A stretch of 64,000 bases of DNA from Parasedimentitalea psychrophila. Lineage in GTDB: Bacteria; Pseudomonadota; Alphaproteobacteria; Rhodobacterales; Rhodobacteraceae. The position numbers were made by a program, and so were the translations under genes. Location: assembly GCF_030285785.1 (NCBI RefSeq), contig NZ_CP127247.1:930001-994000 (forward strand), in the 5' to 3' direction. Below the pieces are notes generated by a model, which worked only from the letters and a program-made list of their open reading frames with translations, ran no database searches and had not been told where the DNA came from. Positions 1-9,016 of this stretch are shown in pieces (position 1 is the first letter of the stretch; each line of letters begins with the position of its first letter).

Positions 1-1152
1 CTCGTTGCTGCCGCCAAAGATCGACAGTTTGCGATTGTTGAAATACTGCGCCGCCACCGCCGCAGTGCCGTCGGGGCCGATGGGTGCTTCGTTGCTGCCC
101 AACACCGCTTCCGAAGCAAACGGCATGGCGTAGACCCCGGCAGCGCGGCGGGCGAGATCGTTGATCTCTTGCCGGATCAAAGTGCCCTTGACCTTGAGCA
201 TCGAACTTTCAACGCCCGGCGCCTGCCCTTTGGCCGCAGCCGAGACAATCCGCAGGTTGGTGGTGGACATCGCCATCAGGTCAATCTCCACCCGCGCCAC
301 CCGGGCGGCGAAATGCGGGTTCTCGATCAGTGGGCGACCGCGATGTTGCTGGCTGCGGGCCAACCGTTTCACCGCCGCCAATCCGGCCTGACTAAAGCCA
401 ACACCGGCGATATTGGTGCGCTCATGGGTCAGCAGGTATTTGGCATAGGTCCAGCCTTTGTTTTCCACACCGACCAGATTTTCCACTGGCACCCGGACGT
501 CCGAGAACCAGACCTCATTCACCTCGGCACTGCCGTCCAGCAGGATGATGGGGCGGACTTCGATGCCGGGCGTGTCCATGTCGATCAGCAGAAACGAGAT
601 CCCGGCCTGCTGTTTGACGGTTGGATCGGTGCGCACCAGACAGAAGATCCAGTTGGCATGTTGCCCCAGCGTGGTCCAGGTTTTCTGGCCATTGACCACG
701 TAATGGTCACCATCGCGCAGGGCCTTGGTCTTGAGCGACGCCAGATCTGAGCCAGCCCCCGGTTCCGAGTATCCCTGACACCACCAGTCCTGCCCCGACA
801 GAATACGCGGCAGATAATGGTCTTGCTGTGCTTTAGAACCGAATTTCTGCAGCACCGGCGCCAGCATCGACAGGCCAAAAGGCACAATGCGTGGCGCATG
901 GGCGCGGGCGCATTCCTCCTCAAAGATATGCCGCTGCACTGCGCTCCATTCACAGCCGCCAAATTCACGAGGCCAATTTGGCGCCAGCCAGCCGCGCTGA
1001 TTCAGAATGGCATGCCAGCGCTCATAGTCCTCTTTACCCAGTCCACGTCCCTCACGAACCGCGTCCGCCATCTCTGGCGGTAGCTTTTCCGCAAGGAAAA
1101 GCCGCAGCTCGGCGCGAAACGCCTGCTCTTCAACTGAGTAGTTCAAGTCCAT
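1..1152 (-). CDS. Acyl-CoA dehydrogenase, C-terminus cut by window edge
   Basis: FAD flavoprotein that introduces the alpha,beta double bond into an acyl-CoA, the first step of beta-oxidation. I read 384 codons on the minus strand from an ATG at 1152 (MDLNYSVEEQAF). Visible family signatures are the middle-domain stretch WWCQGYSEPGAGSDLASLKT with VNGQKTWTT, and near the edge IFGGSNE, the start of the usual C-terminal FAD and substrate-binding motif, so only some 10-20 residues are missing. The length suits the 390-410 residue family. It lies 36 bp downstream of a thiolase on the same strand, so it is probably the last or a late gene of a beta-oxidation operon. Substrate chain length cannot be read from sequence. 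Confidence 0.93.
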   Translation of the reverse strand, partial: MDLNYSVEEQAFRAELRLFLAEKLPPEMADAVREGRGLGKEDYERWHAILNQRGWLAPNWPREFGGCEWSAVQRHIFEEECARAHAPRIVPFGLSMLAPVLQKFGSKAQQDHYLPRILSGQDWWCQGYSEPGAGSDLASLKTKALRDGDHYVVNGQKTWTTLGQHANWIFCLVRTDPTVKQQAGISFLLIDMDTPGIEVRPIILLDGSAEVNEVWFSDVRVPVENLVGVENKGWTYAKYLLTHERTNIAGVGFSQAGLAAVKRLARSQQHRGRPLIENPHFAARVARVEIDLMAMSTTNLRIVSAAAKGQAPGVESSMLKVKGTLIRQEINDLARRAAGVYAMPFASEAVLGSNEAPIGPDGTAAVAAQYFNNRKLSIFGGSNE

Positions 1153-1188
1153 GGAAGCACTCCTTCTCACTGTCTTGCCCGGCGGCCC

Positions 1189-2361
1189 TCAATAAATCTC
1201 GAACAAGCCCGCCGCGCCCATGCCGCCGCCGATACACATGGTGACCACCCCCAGCTTGGCACCCCGTCGCTTGCCCTCGCGCAGGATATGGCCGGTCATC
1301 CGGGCCCCGGTCATGCCAAAGGGATGGCCAATGGCGATCGAGCCGCCGTTGACGTTGCATTTCGCATCATCAATGCCCAGCCGGTCGCGACAGTACAGCG
1401 CCTGTGATGCAAAGGCCTCGTTCAGCTCCCAGATATCAATATCATCGACCTTCAGCCCGTGACGCTGCAGCAGACGCGGCACCGCAAACACCGGGCCAAT
1501 GCCCATCTCGTCTGGCTCGCAGCCTGCGACACAGAAGCCCTTGAAGGCGCCCATCGGCTCAATGCCCTGCTGCTCGGCCTGTTTGCTGTCCATCAGCACC
1601 AGCGCCGCCGCACCGTCCGACAGTTGGCTGGCATTGCCGGCGGTGACAAAGCCGCCATCGCGCACCGGGTTCAACCCCTGCAGCCCTTCGATCACCGTAT
1701 TGGGGCGATTGCATTCGTCGCGGTCCACGGTGGTCTCGTGCATCGAGACCTCGCCGCTGTCCTTGTCCTTGACTGCCATGGTGGCCAACATCGGGGCGAT
1801 TTCATCGTCAAACAAACCCGCCGCCTGTGCGGCTGCAATCCTTTGCTGACTGCGCAGCGCATACTGGTCCTGCGCCTCGCGGCTGATACCATAGCGCTGT
1901 GCGACAATATCGGCGGTCTCAATCATCGCCATGTAGATGGCCGGCTTGTGCTCGGCGATCCAAGCGTCCTGCGCCGCGCGCAGCTTGGGCTGCACCATCG
2001 AGATGCTCTCGACGCCACCTGCCACCATCGGGCCCGCGCCCTCAGAGGTGATCGCGTTGGCGGCCAGGGCAACGGTCTGCAACCCCGAGGAACAGAACCG
2101 ATTCACGGTCATGCCCGCAGCGCTGATCGGAAGCCCCGCCCGCATCGCAATCTGGCGGGCAATATTACCGCCGGTCTCCGCTTCGGGAAAACCACAGCCA
2201 ATGGCGCAATCCTCAATCATGCCGGGATCAATTCCGGCACGGGCAACCGCAGCCTGCACCGCATGGCCGCCCAGAGTGGCGCCATGGGTCATGTTGAACG
2301 ATCCGCGAAAGGATTTGGCCAGCCCGGTGCGGGCGGCCGAGACAATGACAGCCTGTTTCAT
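1189..2361 (-). CDS. Acetyl-CoA C-acyltransferase (thiolase, FadA type)
   Basis: Thiolase of 390 residues, catalysing thiolytic cleavage of 3-ketoacyl-CoA in beta-oxidation or the reverse condensation. It begins MKQAVIVSAARTG. The nucleophilic cysteine is in NRFCSSGLQ (Cys90). The second active-site region GGSIAIGHPFGMTGAR and the C-terminal CIGGGMGAAGLFE (second catalytic cysteine) are intact. It starts one base after the stop of the FadJ-like gene, so the two are almost certainly translated from one mRNA, with the acyl-CoA dehydrogenase following. The neighbours favour a degradative rather than a polyhydroxybutyrate role. Confidence 0.93.
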   Translation of the reverse strand: MKQAVIVSAARTGLAKSFRGSFNMTHGATLGGHAVQAAVARAGIDPGMIEDCAIGCGFPEAETGGNIARQIAMRAGLPISAAGMTVNRFCSSGLQTVALAANAITSEGAGPMVAGGVESISMVQPKLRAAQDAWIAEHKPAIYMAMIETADIVAQRYGISREAQDQYALRSQQRIAAAQAAGLFDDEIAPMLATMAVKDKDSGEVSMHETTVDRDECNRPNTVIEGLQGLNPVRDGGFVTAGNASQLSDGAAALVLMDSKQAEQQGIEPMGAFKGFCVAGCEPDEMGIGPVFAVPRLLQRHGLKVDDIDIWELNEAFASQALYCRDRLGIDDAKCNVNGGSIAIGHPFGMTGARMTGHILREGKRRGAKLGVVTMCIGGGMGAAGLFEIY

Positions 2362-2362
2362 C

Positions 2363-4456
2363 TCAACTGGCCTCCTTGTTCAGATCGTCAAAGCAACGAC
2401 CGTCCGCCACCAGTTGCTGCAGCAGAGGGGCCGGTTGCCAGAAGAAGTCATCGCCTTTCGCATAGGTGTTGATATCCGCCAGAATGTCATCCAGCCCGAC
2501 AATATCGGCCCATTTCAGCGGCCCACCGTGGTAGCGCGGAAAACCATAGCCAAACAGCAGCGTCATATCCACGTCCAGCGGCCGCCGGGCGATGCCCTCG
2601 CCCACCACCTTGGCCGCCTCATTGACCATGGCACACATATAACGGCGGGTGATTTCCGCGTCCGTAAAGACGCGCGGGGTAAGGCCCAGTTCGGCGCGGT
2701 TGGCGTCAATCAGCCCCGGCACATCCGGGTTCGGGGTGCCGCCGCGTTTGCCCGCCTCGTAGACATAATAGCCCTTGCCGGTTTTCTGACCGAAATGGCC
2801 ATCTTCACACAGCTTGTCGGGAAAGCTGGGCACCCGTTCGCGCGCATCGCGCGTTGGTGCCAGCCGTTTGCGCGCCGCCCAGCCGATATCGAGCCCGGCC
2901 AGATCGGCCACCGCAAATGGCCCCATGGCAAAGCCAAACGCGGTCATGGCAGCGTCGATCTGATAGGGGCTGGCGCCATCCAGAATCATGTGATCGGCGC
3001 AAGCGCGATAGGCGGCCAGAATGCGATTGCCGATAAAGCCATCGCAAACCCCGGAGCGCACCGAGATCTTACCCAGCATCTTGCCCAGCGCAAAGCCGGT
3101 GGCAACCACGTCGATGGCGGTCTTGTCGGCCACCACCACCTCAAGCAGTTTCATCACATGGGCGGGCGAGAAGAAATGCAGCCCGATCACGTCCTCAGGT
3201 CGCGAGGTGCAGGCGGCGATTTCATTGATATCCAGATAGGAGGTGTTGCTCGCCAGTATAGCCCCCGGTTTGCAGACGGCATCCAGCTGGGTGAACACGG
3301 TCTTCTTGACCGACATGTCCTCGAATACCGCTTCGACCACCAGATCCACCTGCGCCAAAGCACTGTAATCCGTGGCCAGTGTCAGCGCCTGTGTGGTTAG
3401 CGCGGTGAATTGATCGGCGCTGATCTTGCCACGTTTCACCGCTCCCTTCAGATTGCCCTCAATCCGACCCTGGGCCGCAGCGGCAGCAGCGTCGGTCATT
3501 TCAAGCATGGTGACCTTTAGCCCCGACAGCAGCGCCGCAGTGGCGATACCCGCCCCCATGGTGCCACCGCCAATGACGCCCATCTCGGCCAACACCCGCG
3601 GCGCAACGCCTTTTAGCTCGGGCAGTTTTGACACCGCACGCTCTGAGAAGAACGCGTGGATCATCCCCAGCCGCTGGTCCGAGTTCATCAGCTCCATGAA
3701 CAATTCCCGTTCGCGCCGCAGCCCAGCCTCAAAACTGTCTGCCTCGCAGGCGGCCTGTACCGCCCGCAATGCGGTGGCCGGAGACAGCTGGCCCCGGCCT
3801 TTCTTAAGCAGCGCGACATGCATAGCGTCAAAATCCACGCCCTTGGGCGCAGGCAGGTCACAGACCGCACGACGCGGCGCGCCAGCCTCCAGCAGCTCCT
3901 GGGTATAGGCAAGACCGATTTCGCGCGGCTCTCCCTCGACAACACGGTCGATGATGCCATTTTCCAGCGCCTTGGCGGCACCAATCGGACGGCCGGTGGT
4001 AATCATATCCAGTGCCATCCCGACCCCAGCCACTCGAGGCAATCGCTGGGTGCCCCCTGCGCCGGGCAGAATGCCCAGATGAACCTCGGGCAGCCCCATC
4101 TTGGCGCTTGGCACAGCGATGCGGTAATGTGAGCTCAGCGCCACCTCCAGCCCGCCGCCCAGCGCGGTGCCATGCAGGGCGGACACCACGATCAGTGGCG
4201 AGGCTTCAATGCGGGTACAAAGATCCGCAAAGCTTGGGGCCTGCATTGGTTTGCCAAATTCGCGGATGTCGGCGCCGGCAAAATAGGTGCGCCCATCGCC
4301 GTAGATCAGCACCGCTTTGGCGCCCTCAGTCTCGGCCCGCTCAAACCCAGCCAGCAGCCCCCGACGCACATCAAGACCCAGTGCATTCACCGGCGGATTT
4401 TGCGCCGTCAGCACCGCAATGTCACCAACCCGTTCATATCTAATGGCGTCGCTCAT
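2363..4456 (-). CDS. Multifunctional 3-hydroxyacyl-CoA dehydrogenase/enoyl-CoA hydratase (FadJ/FadB-like)
   Basis: A 697-residue fusion carrying two beta-oxidation activities. The N-terminal crotonase domain (about 1-190) shows the oxyanion-hole stretch HGTALGGGLEVALSSHYR and GLPEVHLGILPGAGGTQRLP, whose glutamate is the usual catalytic residue. The NAD-binding dehydrogenase domain starts near residue 290 with GVIGGGTMGAGIA and continues to HFFSPAHVMKLLEVV and GFIGNRILAAYR, followed by the C-terminal dehydrogenase domain. Length is normal for FadJ/PaaH-type fusions. It heads the fadJ-thiolase-acyl-CoA dehydrogenase set. The sequence does not separate general fatty-acid from short-chain or aromatic-derived substrates. 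Confidence 0.93.
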   Translation of the reverse strand: MSDAIRYERVGDIAVLTAQNPPVNALGLDVRRGLLAGFERAETEGAKAVLIYGDGRTYFAGADIREFGKPMQAPSFADLCTRIEASPLIVVSALHGTALGGGLEVALSSHYRIAVPSAKMGLPEVHLGILPGAGGTQRLPRVAGVGMALDMITTGRPIGAAKALENGIIDRVVEGEPREIGLAYTQELLEAGAPRRAVCDLPAPKGVDFDAMHVALLKKGRGQLSPATALRAVQAACEADSFEAGLRRERELFMELMNSDQRLGMIHAFFSERAVSKLPELKGVAPRVLAEMGVIGGGTMGAGIATAALLSGLKVTMLEMTDAAAAAAQGRIEGNLKGAVKRGKISADQFTALTTQALTLATDYSALAQVDLVVEAVFEDMSVKKTVFTQLDAVCKPGAILASNTSYLDINEIAACTSRPEDVIGLHFFSPAHVMKLLEVVVADKTAIDVVATGFALGKMLGKISVRSGVCDGFIGNRILAAYRACADHMILDGASPYQIDAAMTAFGFAMGPFAVADLAGLDIGWAARKRLAPTRDARERVPSFPDKLCEDGHFGQKTGKGYYVYEAGKRGGTPNPDVPGLIDANRAELGLTPRVFTDAEITRRYMCAMVNEAAKVVGEGIARRPLDVDMTLLFGYGFPRYHGGPLKWADIVGLDDILADINTYAKGDDFFWQPAPLLQQLVADGRCFDDLNKEAS

Positions 4457-4530
4457 CCGTTTTCCCCTTATCAGATGGGGCGCATCACTCCTGTGCCCCG
4501 ATGTTGTGTTACTCTAGCCATGGGTGGCCT

Positions 4531-4562
4531 ATCGCCGCCAAGCCCTTTGGGCCGGCGGCGAT
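4531..4562. other. Hairpin between the FAD oxidoreductase and fadJ-like genes
   Basis: Inverted repeat ATCGCCGCC (4531-4539) / GGCGGCGAT (4554-4562), with an inner GCCC/GGGC pairing around TTT. It lies in the 155-bp gap downstream of the minus-strand FAD oxidoreductase and upstream of the fadJ-like start. No clear T-run follows on the minus strand, so it may be a weak terminator or an RNA structure in the fadJ leader. Confidence 0.5.
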
Positions 4563-4611
4563 GGTCGAACCCTACGTCACTTGGTCAGCATCCAGCGGCG
4601 CACTGGCCTGC

Positions 4612-5817
4612 TCAGATTATCGCCTGTTCCAGCAAGGGTTGACCAGCCGCAATCCGATCATAGGCAAAAGGCGACAGATCCAGCGTTTCATAGCACCCCG
4701 AGACGATCCATTCAGCCAGCCCCCGCCCCATCGCCGGGGACTGCTGCAACCCGTGCCCCGAAAAGCCGTTGATCAGCATGAAATTTCCGACCTCAGGATG
4801 TGGCCCGAGAATCGCGTTCTGGTCCAGGGTGTTATAGGCATAATGCCCGACCCAGCTCTGCATCAGCTTCAGCGCGTCGAACTGCGGAATGCGTTCGGCA
4901 ATGGCTGGCCAGACCTTTTCTTCCCACAGGGAATGGTCGGCAATAAAGTCGTCCGGCGCAACGGCCGGGTCCTCATGCGGTGGGCAGCCGGCCATGTAAT
5001 ATTTGCCGTCGCTGCGCACATGCACGCCGGAGGGATCAACCGTCAGTGGCAGATCCACCGCCAGAGGCCGCGCCGCCTCAAACACAAAGGTATAGCGCTT
5101 GCGCGGCTCAACCGGCAGCGAGACTCCCGCCATTTGCGCCACCAGCCCGGCGCGCGGACCGGCGGCATTCACCACATGGCCAGCGCCAACCCGGCTGCCA
5201 TCTGCCAGCACCACACCGGTGATATGCCCGGCAGCGCGGGAAATGCCTGTTACCTCATTTCGGATAAACTCGACGCCGGCAGATTTTGCTTTGCGCCGCC
5301 ACCAGTCGAACATGGATCCACCGTCAAAATAGCCCTCATCCACCGGATTGTGGCTGCCCACCCGGATGCCATCCAGATTGTAGAACGGGAATTTCTCGGC
5401 CAGCATCTCGGACGTCAAGATCTGCGTCCCAGCGCCCTCAGCCGCCTGCATGGCCTGCGCCGCCCGCAACACCTGCTCGCCCTCAGCCGTGGCCGCCAGA
5501 TACAGGTAGCCAAAACTCTGCATATGCAGGTCCGGCACATCCGGATCACCGCCCATGTACTGGCGGAAATTGCGCAGGTAATCGGCGCCGAACTGGCTGA
5601 CCTGCACGTTGATCGGCTGGGTGAACTGCTGGCGAATACAGCTGTTGCTATGGGCGGTCGAGCTCAGCTCATATCCAGGGTCGCGCTCTACTACCAGAAC
5701 CGAGCCGTCAAAACCGGGATGATTGGCCAGAAACCAGGCCACCGAGGCCCCCATCATGGCGCCTCCAATGATCACAACATCATACGAGGACTGGTTGGGA
5801 GTAGTATCAATTTGCAT
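4612..5817 (-). CDS. FAD-dependent oxidoreductase, DAO family (sarcosine-oxidase beta-like)
   Basis: A 401-residue flavoprotein of the D-amino-acid/sarcosine oxidase family. The Rossmann FAD-binding motif IIGGAMMGASVAWFL lies at residues 16-30. SSTAHSNSCIRQQFTQP follows, and the C-terminal FAD closing motif NGFSGHGLQQSPAMGRGLAEWI is intact. The family oxidises secondary or tertiary amines and amino acids; the substrate here is not evident. It is the only intact gene on the fadJ side of a decayed intergenic region (5.9-7.2 kb), so its original operon partners may have been lost there. It may be transcribed with fadJ, but a 155-bp gap with a hairpin lies between them. Confidence 0.85.
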   Translation of the reverse strand: MQIDTTPNQSSYDVVIIGGAMMGASVAWFLANHPGFDGSVLVVERDPGYELSSTAHSNSCIRQQFTQPINVQVSQFGADYLRNFRQYMGGDPDVPDLHMQSFGYLYLAATAEGEQVLRAAQAMQAAEGAGTQILTSEMLAEKFPFYNLDGIRVGSHNPVDEGYFDGGSMFDWWRRKAKSAGVEFIRNEVTGISRAAGHITGVVLADGSRVGAGHVVNAAGPRAGLVAQMAGVSLPVEPRKRYTFVFEAARPLAVDLPLTVDPSGVHVRSDGKYYMAGCPPHEDPAVAPDDFIADHSLWEEKVWPAIAERIPQFDALKLMQSWVGHYAYNTLDQNAILGPHPEVGNFMLINGFSGHGLQQSPAMGRGLAEWIVSGCYETLDLSPFAYDRIAAGQPLLEQAII

Positions 5818-5934
5818 GGGGGAAATCCGGTGTTAGAGGTCTTGCCAGCCAGCTGTATCGAAACGGTACAATTTGGCAAGCTCTGTGACTGCCCCCCATG
5901 AGCCAGACCGCGCCCGCGTTTTTCTAACCGGCCT

Positions 5935-6374
5935 TCACAGTGCCATTCTGCAGCCAAGCGCCAAACAAGTTCGGTGCGGATGTGGTGAACGCCCGGTCAT
6001 TGATATGTCAGTCCAGCACATGCAGATCCACAGTGCCGGGACAGCCCGACGTGACGGCGTCACAAAAGGCCGCCAGGCCATCTGCGTCCTGCAGATCACC
6101 ACCGAGCCGATCCCATTCATATCAACCCTTTCCGGGGCAACAGCATGGCCACCGGGCCAATTGCCTGCGACAATTCCCCACACAGAACACCCGCCACTTT
6201 GCTTCTGTCCTCTGTGGTCAGCGCTGCTGAGGTCAAAAGCCGGTTAGTCAACCTCGCAGATAATGTTCGCATTTGTCGGAAAAGCGCCCCACCGGGGTCT
6301 TTCCTGATCCTCCGCATGCCGCTGGGACTACAGGATCTCGCTTTAAGGCCGGTGAGAGCCGCAAATCTGCGCAT
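5935..6374 (-). pseudogene. Remnant of a Tm-1-like ATP-binding (UPF0261) protein
   Basis: No intact gene is present, but two minus-strand frames join into a recognisable C-terminus. One frame (around 6115-6230) reads EDRSKVAGVLCGELSQAIGP followed by VAMLLPRKGLI, matching the family pattern in which GPV-x-LLP-x-x-G precedes a conserved D-P-E region. The shifted frame (5930-6110) gives DADGLAAFCDAV, an in-frame stop, then HINDRAFTTSAPNLFGAWL, matching the family's His-Ile-Asn-Asp-x-x-Phe motif. At least one frameshift and one internal stop separate the pieces. The N-terminal half is absent. Assignment is by family memory, not a search. Confidence 0.6.
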
Positions 6375-6384
6375 TCTGCGCTTA

Positions 6385-6714
6385 CTATGGGGGAGACCAC
6401 GCCTTGACTTCCGAACCCGCTTGGGACCGAATGTTCAGTGCTTCAAGATGGTCTGATGCACCCAGACCTGATGTCCGATCCAGCGAAACTTTCCGAATAC
6501 AGGACGTTGTCAAGGCACGCCCATAACCGCCGAGGCTCAATGCCTCGGCCTCAATCCGGTCAGCAATGGCAAAAAGCACCTTCTCCCGTGCGGCGGGGGA
6601 CTGACGCGACCAGCGGTCATCGTCAAATGCCCGCCGCGCCGAAGCGGCAGCGTTGTGGACATCGGTTGATGTCTGCGATGGAACTTGTCTCGGACCGCCG
6701 TCATAAAACAACAA
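6385..6714 (-). pseudogene. Aldehyde dehydrogenase N-terminal fragment
   Basis: An open minus-strand frame of about 109 residues contains DVHNAAASARRAFDDD, WSRQSPAAREKVLFAIADRI and EAEALSL, the canonical N-terminal region of NAD-dependent aldehyde dehydrogenases. After about residue 60 the frame loses resemblance. The catalytic Cys/Glu domains are missing: the next 400 bp hold the remnant of a different family. The short residual frame, absent catalytic core and adjacent second pseudogene make this a deletion relic rather than a functional small protein. Confidence 0.65.
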
Positions 6715-7163
6715 TCACGATATCCAGCAAGAGACCTATCGCGCAGGGGCCATGGTGCGGATCTCAGGGGCCAATATAATCCTATCACCACCGCTGGTGC
6801 TCACTGCCGATAACGTCACGGGTACTCTGACCGCACTGGATGCCAGCTTTGCAGATGCGACCTGAGCTCTCGGTCGGCCACAGCCGCGCCCGGCCGCAGG
6901 TCGGGCGCCACCAGATACCATGGCGGGCCCGAAGCCTTGCTTCGGGCCCGCGCCTTCGGTGGCGCCGCTGCGCGGCGCGGTGGCGTTTGTTGCGCGGCCC
7001 CCGCAGAACGCAACCGGTTTGCATCACCCCGCCTGGAAAATGACGCGCCCAGGCAAAGCAGACTACCGTCCTGTACAATTCAGCAAATCTGAGTTTTGTT
7101 CAAATCCAGGCATCGCATCAGCGTGGCGCTGTGCTGCCCTGTTTTTTACAAAGGTGATTTACA
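6715..7163. other. Decayed intergenic stretch with two strong hairpins
   Basis: No gene is supportable here. A short minus-strand frame (6736-6921) is not recognisable and is probably debris. Two adjacent perfect hairpins stand out: GCGGGCCCGAAGC (6923-6935) / GCTTCGGGCCCGC (6939-6951) with a CTT loop, and GCGCCGC (6962-6968) / GCGGCGC (6972-6978) with a TGC loop. They resemble the GC-rich palindromes elsewhere in the window in style but not in sequence. Confidence 0.5.
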
Positions 7164-7653
7164 ATGCCCTCCGCCCCCGCGGCCGCCCTGCGGCCAGCCC
7201 TCGCCACCGATTGTTCCAGCCTGGCGGCGCTGTCGATCGAGGTTTGGCTTAACAGCTATATCCGCGAGGGTATCAGCGGCTTCTTTGCCGACTATGCCCT
7301 CGCGGAATTCACTGCGGATCGCTTTGCCCGGATATTGGATGACCCATCTGAACTGATTTTGGTCTCTCAGAACCGCACCGGAATTGACGGTTATATCCGG
7401 CTACGCAGCGGCCAGAATTCGCCAGAGGGCCGCGCCTCAGATACCGAAATTGCCACGCTTTACGTCCAGCCCCGCCATCAGGGAAAAGGCATCGGCCTGC
7501 AGCTTCTGCGCGCGGCCCTGGCTGGCGGTGAACTCTGAAAACACCGGGGCCATCGCATTTTACCAGCGCCACGGCTTTACCCCTGTCGGTCAGACATATT
7601 TCCAAATTCAGGATACAGCCTATCTGAATGACATCCTGCAATACGGGTCCTAA
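7164..7653 (+). pseudogene. Frameshifted GNAT N-acetyltransferase
   Basis: The first frame from ATG 7164 runs MPSAPAAALRPALATDCSSL to LYVQPRHQGKGIGLQLLRAA, the acetyl-CoA-binding core (Q-x-x-G-x-G/A), then ends prematurely at 7538. The next frame continues with WLAVNSENTGAIAFYQRHGF and TPVGQTYFQIQDTAYLNDIL, the expected C-terminal GNAT strand, to 7653. The break falls around 7520-7532, where a segment normally linking alpha-3 to beta-5 seems shortened. A small deletion has therefore put the gene out of frame. A sequencing error is the alternative, but the neighbouring decayed genes support true pseudogenisation. Confidence 0.75.
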
Positions 7654-7749
7654 ACCACCCAGGCCATGCGCATAACACGTTACAGTTTCTTCTACACAGG
7701 CCAGACACTGTTACATTTCTCTTGCCACGAATCACACCGCGCCCTATCA

Positions 7750-7765
7750 CCGACCTACCGGTCGG
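7750..7765. promoter_or_regulatory. Palindromic operator upstream of the phenylacetate operon (TetR-like)
   Basis: CCGACC (7750-7755) and GGTCGG (7760-7765) form a perfect 6-bp inverted repeat around TACC, 35 bp before the thiolase start. Palindromes of the form ACCGACC/GGTCGGT are typical of TetR-family operators, and PaaR-type TetR repressors control phenylacetate genes in several bacteria. No regulator gene lies in this window, so the link is inferred from position and form only. Confidence 0.45.
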
Positions 7766-7799
7766 ATTATTTATGACCGTTCGAGGAGACTTTGACACC

Positions 7800-9002
7800 A
7801 TGGACGCTTTCATCTGCGACGCAACCCGGACCCCCATTGGCCGATATGGCGGCGCTTTGTCGTCGGTGCGCACTGACGATCTGGCGGCCTCGCCGATCGC
7901 CGCATTGATGGCCCGCAACCCTCAGGTGGACTGGGCCAGCATCGACGATGTGATCTATGGTGACGCCAACCAGGCCGGCGAAAGCAATCGCAACGTGGCC
8001 CGCATGGCGGCGTTGCTGGCCGGGCTACCCACCGATGTACCCGGCACCACCATCAATCGCCTCTGCGCCAGCGGCATGGATGCGGTGGGCATGGCCTCAC
8101 GTGGGATCAAGGCTGGCGACTATGACATGGCCATCGCTGGCGGTGTGGAAAGCATGAGCCGTGCGCCGTTTGTGATGCCCAAGCAGACATCGGCTTTTGG
8201 CCGTGCAAATGCGGTATATGACACCACCATCGGCTGGCGCTTCGTCAACCCAAAGATGGACAAAATGTACGGCACCGACTCGATGCCGCAAACCGCTGAC
8301 AATGTTGCAGCTGACTACAATATCAGCCGCGAAGACCAGGACGCCTTTGCCGCCCGCAGCCAGGCCCGCTGGGCCGCCGCCCATGAGGCTGGTGTCTTTG
8401 GCGATGAAATCACCTCTGTCCAGGTGCCACAGCGCAAGGGCGATCCGGTGATTGTCGATACTGACGAACATCCCCGCCCCGGCACCGGTGCAGACAGGTT
8501 GGCCAAACTGCGTGGCGTCAACGGCCCAGAGATGACCGTGACCGCCGGCAATGCCAGTGGCGTCAACGACGGTGCTGCGGCCATTCTGCTGGCCAGTGAA
8601 GCTGCCGCTGCCAAAAACGGACTAAAGCCGATGGCCCGCATCATTGGCATGGCGGCGGCCGGGGTTGAGCCCCGTATCATGGGCATCGGCCCGGTGCCCG
8701 CCACCCGAAAATTGCTGGCCCGCACCGGGCTCACCATTGAGCAGATGGATGTGATAGAATTAAACGAGGCCTTTGCGGCACAGGGGCTGGCCACATTGCG
8801 CGAACTTGGCGTTGCCGATGATGCACCCCATGTTAACCCCAACGGCGGCGCCATCGCCATCGGCCACCCGCTGGGCATGTCTGGTGCCCGGTTGGTGCTG
8901 ACCGCCGCCTATCAATTGCAACGCACCGGTGGGCGCTATGCGCTGTGCACCATGTGTGTCGGCGTTGGACAGGGCACCGCCCTGATCCTGGAACGCGTAT
9001 AA
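7800..9002 (+). CDS. paaJ: 3-oxoadipyl-CoA/3-oxo-5,6-didehydrosuberyl-CoA thiolase
   Basis: A 400-residue thiolase, MDAFICDATRTPIGRYGGAL, with the nucleophilic cysteine in INRLCASGMDAVG (Cys89), the NGGAIAIGHPLGMSGAR loop and the C-terminal CTMCVGVGQG. The N-terminus and length fit the PcaF/PaaJ subgroup, which cleaves beta-ketoadipyl-CoA and the ring-opened C8 intermediate of phenylacetate degradation. I chose ATG 7800 because GAGGAG lies about 10 bases before it; an in-frame start at 7722 would add an unalignable 26-residue tail across the operator. It is first in the operon, 14 bp before paaA. Context supports PaaJ; a role in the protocatechuate pathway is not excluded. Confidence 0.9.
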   Translation: MDAFICDATRTPIGRYGGALSSVRTDDLAASPIAALMARNPQVDWASIDDVIYGDANQAGESNRNVARMAALLAGLPTDVPGTTINRLCASGMDAVGMASRGIKAGDYDMAIAGGVESMSRAPFVMPKQTSAFGRANAVYDTTIGWRFVNPKMDKMYGTDSMPQTADNVAADYNISREDQDAFAARSQARWAAAHEAGVFGDEITSVQVPQRKGDPVIVDTDEHPRPGTGADRLAKLRGVNGPEMTVTAGNASGVNDGAAAILLASEAAAAKNGLKPMARIIGMAAAGVEPRIMGIGPVPATRKLLARTGLTIEQMDVIELNEAFAAQGLATLRELGVADDAPHVNPNGGAIAIGHPLGMSGARLVLTAAYQLQRTGGRYALCTMCVGVGQGTALILERV

Positions 9003-9016
9003 GGGAGACCTAGATC

